DNA of 64,000 nucleotides, taken from the NCBI GenBank assembly GCA_012861695.1, contig JAAOOA010000002.1:39618800-39682799 (forward strand). Direction: 5' to 3'. A program made the position numbers and the translations under genes. This document shows positions 1-11,700 of the stretch, piece after piece; the first letter of the stretch is position 1; every line of letters begins with the position of its first letter. Origin of the DNA: Trematomus loennbergii (lineage: Eukaryota; Chordata; Actinopteri; Perciformes; Nototheniidae). Below the pieces are notes generated by a model. That model did not search any database. It saw only the letters and a program-made list of their open reading frames with translations, and had not been told where the DNA came from.

Positions 1-2160
1 CTCCTCCGAAGAGCACCAGGCACATCTCCGGGTCCTTTTCGCAAGGCTCGACCAACACGGCCTGATTATCAACCCGGCGAAGTGTCAGTTCGGGTTGTCC
101 TCCATCCAGTTCCTCGGGCACCTCATCAACAAGGGTGGGGCCGCCCCCCTCCCGTCGAAAGTGGAGGCCGTGTCCGCCTTTCCACGACCGCCTACAGCTC
201 GGGCGCTCCGGGAGTTCCTCGGGATGGTGACGTTTTATCACCGGTTATCCGCCGGGCGGCCCACACGATGCGCCCGCTGTACGAGGCCCTCAAGGACAAG
301 TCCCCCGGCCAGGCCATAGACTGGACGGCTGAGAGGGAGGTTGCTTTCGACGCCACCAAAGCCGCCCTGAGCGAAGCCGCCATGTTGGCTCACCCGTCGC
401 ACGGGGCCCCCATCGCTATCACCACCGACGCGTCTGACTACGCGGTGGGCGCGGTGCATGAACAATGGGTCGACGGCGCCTGGCAACCGCTCGCCTTTTT
501 CAGCCGCCAGTTGACTCCCAGGGAGCGCAAGTACAGCGCTTTCGACAGGGAACTCCTTGGTCTCTATTTGGCGGTTCGTCACTTCCGTTTCCTGCTGGAA
601 GGCCGGGAGTTTGCGGCGTTCGTGGATCACAAGCCGCTTACCTTCTGCATGTCCAAGGTGGCCGAGCCGTGGTCCGCCCGACAGCAACGCCAGCTTTCGT
701 ACATCTCCGAGTACACCACGGACATTCGACACATCGCTGGCAAGGCTAACGTGGTCGCGGACTGCCTCTCCAGAGCGGTTGTCGGAGCTGTGCAGCTGGG
801 CCTCGATTACCTCCGCATGGGCGCTGACCAGGCCTCTGACCACGGGGTCCAAACCCTCAAGGCCTCGGTCACGGGATTACGCCTGGAGGAGGTCACGGTC
901 GGTGACTCGGGCGCGAAGCTGTGGTGTGACGTCTCCACGGGCCAGCCTCGGCCGCTGGTCCCTGCGGACTGGCGCCGACCCGTTTTTGAGGCGGTTCACA
1001 ATCTTTCCCACCCCGGTAGGAAGCCGTCCGTGAGGTTGTTGTCGCAGAAGTTCGTGTGGCAGGGGCTTAAGAAGGACGTGAGGTCCTGGGTCGACTCATG
1101 CGTGGCCTGTCAACGGGCCAAAGTCCACCGCCATACTAGGGCCCCTTTTGAACTTTTTGCGGTTCCTGAGAGGAGGTTTGACCATGTCAATGTCGACCTC
1201 GTAGGTCCGCTTCCCCCTCTCACGGTTTCACATACCTGTTTACGATGGTGGACAGGACGACCCGCTGGCCCGAGGCCGTTCCCCTCACCTCGACGTCAGC
1301 TTCCGACGTCGCCCGCGCTTTCATCGGCACGTGGGTGGCGCGTTTCGGGACCCCGTCTGACCTCTCCTCTGACCGCGGTCCTCAGTTCACCTCGGAGCTG
1401 TGGAACGCTGTTGCTGTGGGTTTGGGGGTCAAGCTGCACCGCACCACCGCTTATCACCCCCAGGCTAACGGATTGTGTGAGCGGTTTCACCGGTCCATGA
1501 AGGCGTCGCTGCGTGCCGGCTTGACAGACGGCAACTGGGTGGATAAGCTCCCATGGGTTATGCTCGGCCTCAGGTGTGCCCCCAAAGAGGACCTGCAGTC
1601 CTCGTCGGCGGAGCTCGTTTACGGCCAGACGCTACGGGTCCCCGGGGAATTCATTCCCACCGCCACTGTGCCCTGGTCTGCGGCCGGGCAGCGCTCCTCC
1701 CTGCTGGAGGCCGCCGGGACATTCGCGCCCGTCCCAACGTCGCAGCACAGCAGCCCAGCTTTCCGGGTGTCCCCCGGATTACGGTCGGCGGATTTCGTTT
1801 TTATTCGCCACGACGCCCACCGCGGCCCCCTGCGCCCCCGTACGACGGTCCGTTCAGGGTCATACGTCACGGGGACAAGAGCCTGGTGGTGGACGTTGGT
1901 GGCAGGCCTGAGACTGTGTCTGTTGATCGGGTTAAGCCTGCTCACGTGGACGTTTCCAGGCCGTTGGAGTTGGCTTTGCCCCCACGTCGGGGCCGCCCTC
2001 CCATGGCCCGCCCCCCGCCCCCTGTGGGGATGCCCTCGCCCTCGTTGGCGCCCCTGCCCCTGCCCTCGCCTGCGGCCCCGCCCTCCTCGGCCCCGGTGGT
2101 CCGTACGCGCCGGGGTCGGGTGGTACTTCCTCCCAGGCACGAGGATTTTGACTATGGGTG
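1..2160 (+). pseudogene. Ty3/gypsy pol remnant: RT end, RNase H, integrase, C-terminal tail
   Basis: This is copy-and-paste machinery: RT and RNase H make cDNA and integrase inserts it. The RT end (about 2-245, with FLGH and FLGMVTFYHR) is in one frame. RNase H (about 245-775, with TDASDYAVGAV and DHKPLTF) and the integrase zinc finger (H-x3-H near 1000, then CVACQRAK near 1100-1125) are in a second. The integrase core, with the second catalytic Asp in SSDRGPQFTS and the Glu in HPQANGLCERFHRS, is in a third frame (1245-1700). The C-terminal domain with YDGPFRVIRHGDKS ends at the stop at 2159-2161 in a fourth segment. The first catalytic Asp (VNVDLVGPLP, near 1195) is therefore split from the other two. 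The copy is non-functional as read. Confidence 0.92.
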
Positions 2161-2177
2161 AATTCTGGGGGGGCTTG

Positions 2178-2367
2178 TGTGGTGATTGACATTATCCACC
2201 CACAGATCTACTGTATTGTTCCGCACGGACATTTGAGTGAGGCGGACTGTTTCCGCCGGTATTCTTCTCCTCGTGCATGTTGTTGTTGACATGAAGTTCA
2301 GATGCAAAATAAAGGTCTAGCTTGTTCATTTCGATACCGCCTCCGACTCCCGTCTCTCGGCACCACA
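2178..2367 (+). repeat. 3' LTR of the Ty3/gypsy element
   Basis: It follows directly on the polypurine tract. It starts TGTGGTG and ends CACCACA, a 7-bp inverted terminal repeat giving the expected TG...CA borders, 190 bp in all. AATAAA at 2308-2313 fits the R-region polyadenylation signal. The borders are inferred from the inverted repeat; the partner LTR is outside the window. Confidence 0.7.
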
Positions 2368-2499
2368 TTTCCCCACATAAACATAACAGTCTGCAATCAA
2401 ACGGTTGTCTCCTGTGCGCTCCTCTTCCTAGTTGGCACACCGGTAACATGCTTGTGCGCACAAGAGGCTGAGACCTTAGGCTGAGCCGCCGAATCCCAC

Positions 2500-2745
2500 G
2501 GAACATCATAAAAGCCATTTTCAACGGTTTTCTGGTGAAAGATTAACTAGCTACTGGATGAAATAATATGACTGGTGGCATAGGTGCAAAAATGAAAGAC
2601 TTTTTGAAAAAATATTATGATAAAATATTTTTATATATTTATAATTCTGCAAATATTACGATAAACTCACAGCTATTTCGCGGCCCGGCAGTAACACCTC
2701 CGCGGCCCGGTACCGGTCCGCGGACCGGGAGTTGGGAACCCCTGA
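2500..2745. mobile_element. hAT-type element end (fragment)
   Basis: At 2685-2745 there is a GC-rich stretch of repeated GCGGCCCGG and GGTCCGCGGACCGG ending AACCCCTG. On the minus strand it reads CAGGGGTTCCCAACTCCCGG, a terminus typical of a widespread vertebrate hAT family. AT-rich DNA to its left may be the interior. I see no second terminus, so the left limit is a guess. Confidence 0.5.
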
Positions 2746-2764
2746 TGTAAAGGATTCTCATTCT

Positions 2765-4440
2765 CAGTTTATTTGGTTTTGCATTTATTCTGCATGCATT
2801 TGTCATATTTAGTAGGCCTACTCCATATTCTTTATCCACGATGCATTTATGGACTGGAATAAAGATTAATTTCCTTTTATTCCTTATATGTCTCAAGCAA
2901 CACGTCATTCTTGTCATGTTTATAAAGCCACCCACCTGCCGGAACATCCTCGCTGGCTTGCTCAGTGGTTACTTCGAACAACAATTCATCTCCAGAATTC
3001 GTACGTTCTCTATCCCTTCGCGGGATCAAACCACGGGCGCTGTCCAGTGTTTTCTGTCCCTCTGGTCACACATGCTGTCGTCATGTAAAGGATTCTCATA
3101 AATACCAACATCTTACTTTCAAAACTGTCTCAGTTTGGACATTAAAATAGTAAATACTTGAATCAGTGAAGCAAAGTTGCTTTGAAAGAATATCTAATGT
3201 CGATGTTGATTTTGTTTCAGTAATTAAACTAATTCATTCCATAACGTGCCATGTAATTTTAGGCTAAATATAGTTTCCCATGACCTAACATAAAAACATA
3301 AATGTTTGGAAAGAAAAGTCTTACATGTTTTATTTCTTTCTTTCTTTCTTTCTTTCTTCTTTCTTTCTTTCTTCTTTCTTTCTTGATAGTCATGTGTTTA
3401 TTTGGTTTTGTATTTTATCCAAGCATTTGTCATTTTTTGTTCTCAATGTTCTTTATCCACGATTGCATTTATGGACTGGAATAAAGATTAATTTCCTTTT
3501 ATTCCTAATATGTCTCAAGCAACACATCATTCTTGTCATGTTTATAAAGCCACCTACCAGCCCGAATATCCGCGCTGGCTTAGCTCAGTGGTTACTTCGA
3601 ACAACAATTCATCTCCAGAATTCGATCGTTCTCTATCCCTTCGCGGGATCGAACCACGGGCGCTGTCCAGTGTTTTCTGTCCCTCTGGTCACACATGCTG
3701 TAGTCATGTAAAGGATTCTCATAAATACCAACATCTTACTTTCAAAACTGTCTCAGTTTGGACATTAAAACAGTAAATACTTGAATCAGTGAAGCAAAGT
3801 TGCTTTGAAAGAATATCTAATGTCGATGTTGATTTTGTTTCAGTAATTAAACTAATTCATTCCATAACGTGCTATGTAATTTTAAGGTAGGCTAAATATA
3901 GTTTCCCACGACCAAACATAAAAACATAAATGTTTGGAAAGAAAAGTCTTACATGTGTTTTTCTTTTTTTCTTTCTTTCTTTCTTGATAGTCATGTGTTT
4001 ATTTGGTTTTGTATTATTTATTTTATCCAAGCATTTGTCATTTTTTGTTCTCAATATTCTTTATCCACGACAGCAGTTATGGATTGGAAGAACGATTGAC
4101 TTCCTTGTATTCCTTATAAGGATGTCACAAGCAACACGTCATTCTTGTCATGTTTATAAAGCCACCCACCTTCCTGAAAATCCGCGCTGGCTTAGCTCAG
4201 TGGTTACTTCGAACAACAATTCATCTCCAGAATTCGTACGTTCTCTATCCCTTCGCGGGATCGAACCACGGGCGCTGTCCAGTGTTTTCTGTCCCTCTGG
4301 TCACACATGCTGTCGTCATGTAAAGGATTCTCATAAATACCAACATTTTACTTTCTTAAATTGCCTCAGTGTGTAAATTAAAATATAAAAATACTTGAAT
4401 CAGTGAAGCAAAGTTGCTCTGAAATAAATGTTGAGTTTGT
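2765..4440 (+). repeat. Tandem triplication of a ~0.61-0.63 kb unit
   Basis: Three direct copies lie end to end. A landmark (TCTGGTCACACATGCTG) recurs at about 3063, 3686 and 4297, giving spacings near 623 and 611 bp. Each copy runs from TTTGGTTTTG through a TTTCTTT-rich spacer. Each also has a tRNA A-box-like sequence (TTAGCTCAGTGGTTA) followed about 60 bp later by an inverted B-box-like GGGATCGAACC. Copy 1 has decayed most at both boxes. Short open frames here repeat three times and are not genes. Confidence 0.85.
3343..3385 (+). repeat. (TTTC)n microsatellite in the triplicated unit
   Basis: Runs of TTTCT make up this stretch. A shorter version occupies 3961-3985 in the next copy, and length differs between copies. 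Confidence 0.85.
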
Positions 4441-4960
4441 TTTAGTAATGGCATTGTATTCACTTGTTCTCTTTAATTCCATACCACACCATTTCATTTT
4501 ACAGAAAATATATATATATTTTGTATTATTGTTTATTTTTTAAACCGAATATATTATTTCAGACGTCCGGCTGGCACTCGCCTCAACACTGGTCCCGGCT
4601 GTGGTCTGCCTTCATTTGTGCAGCGTTAATCTCGCAATATTTTGGTTTTCCGATTTCTCATGTATCAACAGAACTATTTAAAACATTGTATACGATAAAT
4701 GTATACATTGAACTGTGTAATATCTTTAATAATCATGGATTCAAGATTCTCTTTAAACGATAAGTTTTAACTAACAGAACTGTGCAATGATGGGTTGATA
4801 CCGAGTGTTTCAATTCCCACCTGCTCCTGAACGCACCTCCTCCCCCGTGAATGTGGCAGTATCAACAACAGCCCGTGCGTCAGATATTTGTATTTCCTTG
4901 TTTATTAAAATGAATATTCAATACTTATGAACTGATCTGGAATCAGGCAAATGTCTTCCT
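4440..4960. other. Spacer upstream of the usf gene
   Basis: AT-rich DNA between the triplicated repeat and the usf promoter. I see no gene, and the 99-codon open frame at 4464-4763 has no recognisable features. Confidence 0.5.
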
Positions 4961-5029
4961 TATCGCGCATGCGTAACGCTGTCATCGACGCTGGTCTGTT
5001 GACAAATATCGGGGAGGGACCACTGCGGC
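4955..5029 (+). promoter_or_regulatory. usf promoter and non-coding exon 1 (NRF1-like site)
   Basis: GCGCATGCG at 4965-4973 matches the NRF1 palindrome common in TATA-less housekeeping promoters. The sequence is locally GC-rich. GTAAGT at 5030-5035 is a strong splice donor, so 5029 is the likely end of a 5' UTR exon spliced to the ATG exon at 5672. The transcription start is not visible. Confidence 0.55.
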
Positions 5030-5725
5030 GTAAGTAGATCTTTGTTCAGAATGGAATATATTCTACATAATTTAGCAGTGTGTGTATATTATAGCCCCTC
5101 AAACTCGTTTTAGATTGTCTGTGTATGCTGTTGCAGTCACTGCCCGAACAAGGTTAGAGGAATGGAAAGTGCTTTGTTAAACATCTGTAAAACCGCTGGG
5201 GCCGAGTGGTAATGTAGCAGAAATGTAGAATCCCTGTCAAGCTAGCTACAAGAAAGCATGATTTCCGGTGCGAAGCCCCGAAGCAAAATACTTGTTCAAA
5301 TACTAATGGTTAGCTATCTGAGTGAAATAGCACACAACCGAAAATACACAACTGTGTAAGCAATCTGGCAAGTAAATAAAAACGTGGTTTCATAAAACCG
5401 TTTTTCACCGCACACAGTATTTTTTGTTTGGCCCGCATCATTTTATGCTTTAATTTTGAAGGCGACGACGGCTATCTTCCGGTACCATCCACGGTAACTT
5501 CAGCTCAGCTCGCACAGCCTCAAAGCTAGCTACCAAAACCTTATTCAAAACACCGTTCCAGGTTTAAGCTTTGGGGGCATGTCGTTAAGAGACATATGAG
5601 TAGTCAGTATTGTATAGTTTTTATCTAGGTTTCATTATTTCCATTGTCTAACTTATGAACTTGTTTCACAGTCTGGCTGTGGGCGCGAGTGAAGGCGGTC
5701 TCGTCGTCCAAGACTGTCGGCAGCA

Positions 5726-8700
5726 ATGAAGAGGTGAGCGGGACCGTAACATGCGCTATTGTCAACGTATAACAACATCAATACATTGATAGACATGACT
5801 ACACATCCTCTAACTAGTAGTGAATTCGTTAACAATAACATGACACCTCTCTTGTATTTCCATTTGTGCAGCCAACAGAAAAGCCCTGAACCAGATGGGG
5901 GTGTAACCGTCAACGAGGAAGGTAAAAACCAGAGGTGGAAGAAGTACTCAGATCTTGTACTTGAGTAAAAGTAAAAGCACCAGAGTGTAGGAATACTCTG
6001 TTACAAGTAAAAGTCCTGCATTCAAAATGTTACTTAAATAAAAGTACAAAAGTAATGGCATCAAAATGTACTTAAAGTACCAAAAGTAGAAGTACTCATC
6101 ATGCAGATTGGCCCATTCTAGAATAATATATATTATATGTTTTGATTATAATGATTGATCATTAAAGTGTTATCAAAGCTGGTAAAGGTGCAGTTAGTTT
6201 TAATGACTTTGTATACCTCAGGGTAGCTTGTGAATTCACTCCATGTGTAACTAACGCCTTATTTAAATGTTGATTATATTTCAAATCATTAATCCAAATC
6301 TGCAAACTAACTAAAGGTATTAATTAAATGTAGTGGAGTAAACGTACACAATGTACCTCTGATTTTTAGTGTGGTAGAAGTGCAAAGTAGCAAAACATTT
6401 AAATACTCAAATAAAGTCCAAGTCCCTCAAATGTTACTTAAGCGCACTACTTGGGTAAATCTACTTATTTACTTTACACCACTGATAAAAACACATCATT
6501 GCCTATTAAATCTATCTTACAGTATGTCCAAAAATATTTACATTTATATATTGTGTATCATTACAATTATTTGCTATGCTCTGTGTATGTTTTATTATAC
6601 ACAAGTTAAACAACCTGGTTTCCGACACAACCTTTTTTAAGTTAAAAACAATTATTATTTGATATGGTTTGAGGATGAAACCCTTTAATAAAACCACCAT
6701 ATGAGTGCATTTTAACCATGAAAACATGCTGTGTGTGCCTACTATTTATCCTTACCTTTCAACTGTACCTATAAGATGGCACACGGTTGTGGAATTACAT
6801 GTATACCCATAGCACAATAAAGCTGTTATTTCTGTAAGATTTTTTCAAAGTTTACTAACATTTTCCGTGACTTTTTGCTCCTTCAGGGTCCGTAGCCACA
6901 GCAGAGGACCCGGCAGCTATTGCCACCATTCAGTCTGCCGCCACCTTCACCGACCAACCCATCAAATATCTCTTCAAGACAGAAGGAGCAGGCGGACAGG
7001 TAGGAAAGAGTTTCAATTAAGTCTTCAGGGGAAAACACACAGACAAAAATCAGAAAGAGACATCAAAGTAAAAAATGTACTTTAGGATTATTATGCAGAT
7101 ACAGAACAGAAGACAAAGTCAAAGCACACTGGAGTGAAGTGGCATTACAAATCTATATTTGTGGAGAAAGACATCAAGTTGTAGACATCCTCTCCTGAAC
7201 CAACAGCTTCTTCACAGAAGAAAGAAAGACCTTGGGGGGTCACATGACTGACGACTGTAGCCAACCCGCCCCCTAAAAAAAACCCAAATAAGTTAAGGCC
7301 AAAAGCAGCTGCTTTGATTTGCTAAATCCCCCCCTTCAGACTGTCCTTGTTGTCAGGTTCTCAGAACACAGTATTACCCTGATACATGCAACTCATTTGA
7401 AGTGCAAATCTTGTCTGTGACTCCACCTTTCTTGATAATCGTGCCAGTTTGCAATACCCCTGGTCTCAGCACTCATGACCCACTTCACTTAATGGAGACC
7501 TAAAAGTAGAAGATATATTCAATCTCTCTATCTGTATGCTCAGAATTCTTACAAAGTGTTGGACAGAGCTTGACTTTGAACTAGGGCTGTGCAATTAATC
7601 ATATTTTAATCGCAATTACGATTTTGGCCTGCCACAATTACGAAAACAACATAATCGGAAAAAACAATTATTTTGCTTTGCTAGGTTGTGACTGCACTGC
7701 AACATATTTGATCTAATTATTTTGGTCTCATTTATTTGTATTTATCATATTTATATATGTTTAGTAGCTTGGGGAAGTGCGCTCCAAAATATTTGTTGAT
7801 CTTGTTTATTGGTATTTATTATTTTGATATTATTTATTTAAATGTATCATTTATTTTATTTATTTTTGTATTGGTTTTCAGTTGAATTATACGTTCAGGG
7901 TAATCAACAGTTAAAAAGATACTCTTCAAATTATTATTTGTATTTGTTTTAAAGTTCAATAAATGGATTTTTTAAAGTCAATGAATAATCGTATTTAATA
8001 ATCATGATTCAATTATTGACCCAAATAATCGTGATTATGATTTTTGCCATAATCGCACAGCCCTACTTTGAACAGTTATGTTATTAAGGTTAGCTGTAAG
8101 CTTAATTTTGAGCATAATGTTGGATAAATGCTTGATTTTTAAAATAATCTGGCGTTTTGGCTACACAATTACTCATGATGAAATGAGCTAGCTCAGCATT
8201 AAATAATCATGATTTATAACATACAATCAAAGTGGGTATGAAAAACTGCCAAGATACATTGATTGTTGTGCGTATAAAGAAAATTTAAACTTTTTCTCAA
8301 CTGCATTCATAGTTATAACTTTGTTGTTTTCCATTGCATTCATAGTGACACTAGGTAATTGCAATTCCCCTTAGGGGTTAAGGTGGACATATTGTACTCA
8401 TTTCATGAAGGTCTTTATTTTTGTCTTTTTAGTGTGTGTGTGGGAGAGAAACTCCCTCTAGAGCAGGGATGGGCAAATGGCGGCCCCCACCTCCTCTTTT
8501 TACAGCCCTCAGATTAATTTATAAACAACGTAATTAATAAAAAAAATATATATATATTTTTACTTGTAGTACTGATACCGTCCACTAGACTCCTAGTTAC
8601 GTCGCGAGCTGTGTACATGATTTCAAATACCGCAAAATAATCTGTGACGCGTTTGTGTGTATTGTGTTTGTTTCCCGGGGAAACACTCACAAGAAACACT

Positions 8701-11700
8701 GGCTGTTGTTATGCCTGCTGTGACGTTAAGTTACTGCGTGTAATTATGCCGTTACAAGCTTCAAAGTTGTATTTATCATCTGAATTTGGCGAAACAAGTT
8801 TAATATTCTGAAAGCCAATACTTTGTTTATTTGAAATCAGATGAAAACAAACTGTCACGGACCCTGCCGTGTTATCTATGATTACTATACGCTTTTCATT
8901 CATAATTTTAGCGGAGGGAGGGGGAGCGGCGCTGAGGAACAGCAGAGTGCGGGTTGACAGGTGCTGTGTTGACACTCCCCTTATTGTGCGTCAGCAGAGA
9001 CAGGCTACAAGTGTCTTAGGTTCAAGTTAGACAACTAATGTCTGCGTTAGTGTTCATGACTTCATGTTATGTCATCTTAATGGTTAATCTTAATGCACAC
9101 ACATTTTCCGTGCTTTCCAATAGTTTAAAATAGTTTTATTCCACTGTTAAATAACCTGTTCAATACAAACATGCCACTTGTAAACATTAAATAACATTTC
9201 TGTGAACTGATATTTGTTTAGTGAGCTTATTAGAGGATGTTCCCTGAAAGATTGTAAAATGTCAATGAAGATGTCAGACTAGTATATTTGTTAATAATTA
9301 CATACAACACATGGAATTTGTGTGTGTGTGTGTTCCAAGTGAATCTGCAGCCCCCTGGTGGCTCAAAGTTGCTCATCCCTGCTCTAGAGGGAACACAGGG
9401 ATTTTAGCCTTTGCAGACCATTTACATGCAAACCTATGTTACACACTACAGGAAAGGGAAACACCCCAAATAGCATAATAGTGCTTCTTAAATAAAGTAT
9501 GTATTAATCTTAATGATAAAGGCTTTGAGAGTCTGGACATTTTTAGTTTAGGTTCCTTAAAAGTACTTTATTTTAGTAAAGAAAATGCTGCACAAACCCC
9601 GTATGCCCGACAGTGCATAGGTGCATGAGGTCTCCTCAGTGATAATGAAGTTGATCACTCAGTGTGACATGTTGTGTCCCAGGTGACTTACAGAGTGATC
9701 CAGGTGTCCGATGGCCAGTTGGAGGGTCAAACAGACGGAGCTGCAGCCGTCAGCCTGGTCACTGGTTTCCCAGCATCCACTCAGGCTGTCACACAGGTGA
9801 GAACCACACTGACCAACCGAGAATAAGTGTCTATAAAGGCAAAAACTATTCATTTGAAACAAAAATCAAGCATAGTTTAGACAGAGGTTAGCGAAATAGA
9901 TGTAACATGAAGACAGGCCTTAATGAAACTTGTCTGGTTCAGAATCAGAAATATGTCATCCGTCATGCATCGGAGAACTTACATATTAAAAAACGCAACC
10001 ACACGTTAATACAAATATGAAAAAATAAATGCACATTCTTGGTAAAAATGTTTATAAAAAGCTGTATTTAAAACAAGGAAGTGAAGATGTACATGTATTA
10101 AAGGAGCCATTGTCATCATGGTCATAAACTGTAAAAAATCTATGTACTTTACATATAAGCAGGGTTAAAGTGCTTCCTTCAAAGATTATTAGTAAGGAAA
10201 GAGTCCCCACTCTTCCACACCGCTGTAGACAGAGTTTTGTAGTTCTCGCAACTCCAACAGAGTGATAGATCTTCCTCTCTGTAGCAGATTGCACCCCATC
10301 ACTAGGCCTGTCACGATAATTAATTTTGCTGGACGATACATTTTCCCGGAAATATTGCGATAAACGATAATATTGTCGGCACTGGCCATCACATTCAAGA
10401 ATCACATTCTCCCAGTTAAATTCTCATTCATATAATATAAAAAATGTATGCCTCTGGAAAATGTATTCTTCGAGCTAAGACATGCAGTGTTTGGATAAAC
10501 TCTCTCATTTACTGTGTACCTGTGAGGAGTGCTGATGTGAGTGTGTGTTTGGTGTCAGGCTGTGTTCTCCCAGCCCGAGGGACTGGAGGGAGACGGCAGC
10601 TCGGAGACGCAGTACACATACTACCCTGCCACCATCGCAGACGCCACCACGGGAACCATGGTAACCACAGTGCAGGCCTCCGACACTCTGCTGGGTCAGA
10701 CCACACCCACAGGTAAGCACTGCTGTGTGTGTGTGTTTATGCAGCTAAAGCTAAGGCTGCTTTCTTGTTGGAAAAACTATATAATCAGGGGTGCACATAA
10801 CTGGTACGCAGGTACGCATGCGCGGCACAAATCTGAATTGCGTAACGTCACTTGTGTCACTACGCGCCTTTGCGTACCTCAAAACATCAAAACAAAACAC
10901 ATATTTCGTCTACACGTGTTTCTTGTCAACACTCAATGGAGTAAACTACTAGGCATGTCAAAAAACCCAAAGACATTAAGCAGCTACGTTGCCGTTTCGC
11001 TCCCTGCAAAAAATCTTTCTATGACTGATTGAACTGGAGCTGGGTGAGCCGCGCAGGACATAACCGACGGACCTGTGAAGCTTTCCAGGAGGAAGAGGCT
11101 TATCACTGGACGACAGAGTTGGTCGCCGTGTGCACAGACTGGGTTAACATCGGTATAAACAACAGAATTGTGCCAAAAGTCCGCCAACTGGCTGCGGTGG
11201 GAGACTCCCCTGTGCACATTCTGTGCCCCGCGCACACACTGGAGAACTGCGCAAAATCATCTGATCACAACGTTCACGCTCTGTGGTCAAGCTGCTGCAG
11301 TTTTATTACACCAAAGTGGAGTGAAACACACAGCTGCAAACTTACTCAGGGTGTTATGGAAGAGTTTGAAATCAGACAGAGGTGGAAGAAGTACTCAGAT
11401 CTTGTGTAGGAATACTCTGTTACAGTAAAAGTCCTGCATTCAAAATGTTCCTCAAGTAAAAGTAGAAAAGTATTATCATCAAAATATAGTGAAAGTAGCG
11501 ACAGTAAAAGTAGTCATTGTGCAGATTGGTCCATTTCAGAATAATATATATGATATGTTTTATAATGATTGATCATGAAAGTGTTCTCAAAGCTGGTAAA
11601 GGTTGCAGCTAGTTTGAATGACTTTGTATACTGCAGGGTAGCTTGTGAATTTACTCCAGGTGGAACTAAAGTCTGATTTAACACTTGATTAGATTTCACA

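Larger units (their letters stand above)
1..2367 (+). mobile_element. Ty3/gypsy LTR retrotransposon, 3' part of pol plus 3' LTR (decayed)
   Basis: The window opens inside pol of a chromodomain-type Ty3/gypsy element. In order I see the end of reverse transcriptase, RNase H, the integrase HHCC finger and core, a basic Pro/Arg-rich tail, a G-rich polypurine tract at 2165-2173 and the 3' LTR. GC is far higher than in the flanking DNA, as expected of a fairly recent insertion. The reading frame changes three times (near 245, 1220-1245 and 1700-1740), so no intact polyprotein remains. The 5' LTR, gag and most of RT lie outside the window. Confidence 0.93.

Noticed and set aside
82..1500. A 472-codon gene from 82
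   Set aside because: Its first and last parts are out-of-frame extensions; the real content is RNase H and part of integrase of a gypsy element.
5195..5285. tRNA-like GGCCGAGTGGTAATG and GGTGCGAAGCCCC in usf intron 1
   Set aside because: The acceptor and anticodon arms do not pair and the spacing is wrong; chance resemblance or an old tRNA-derived scrap.
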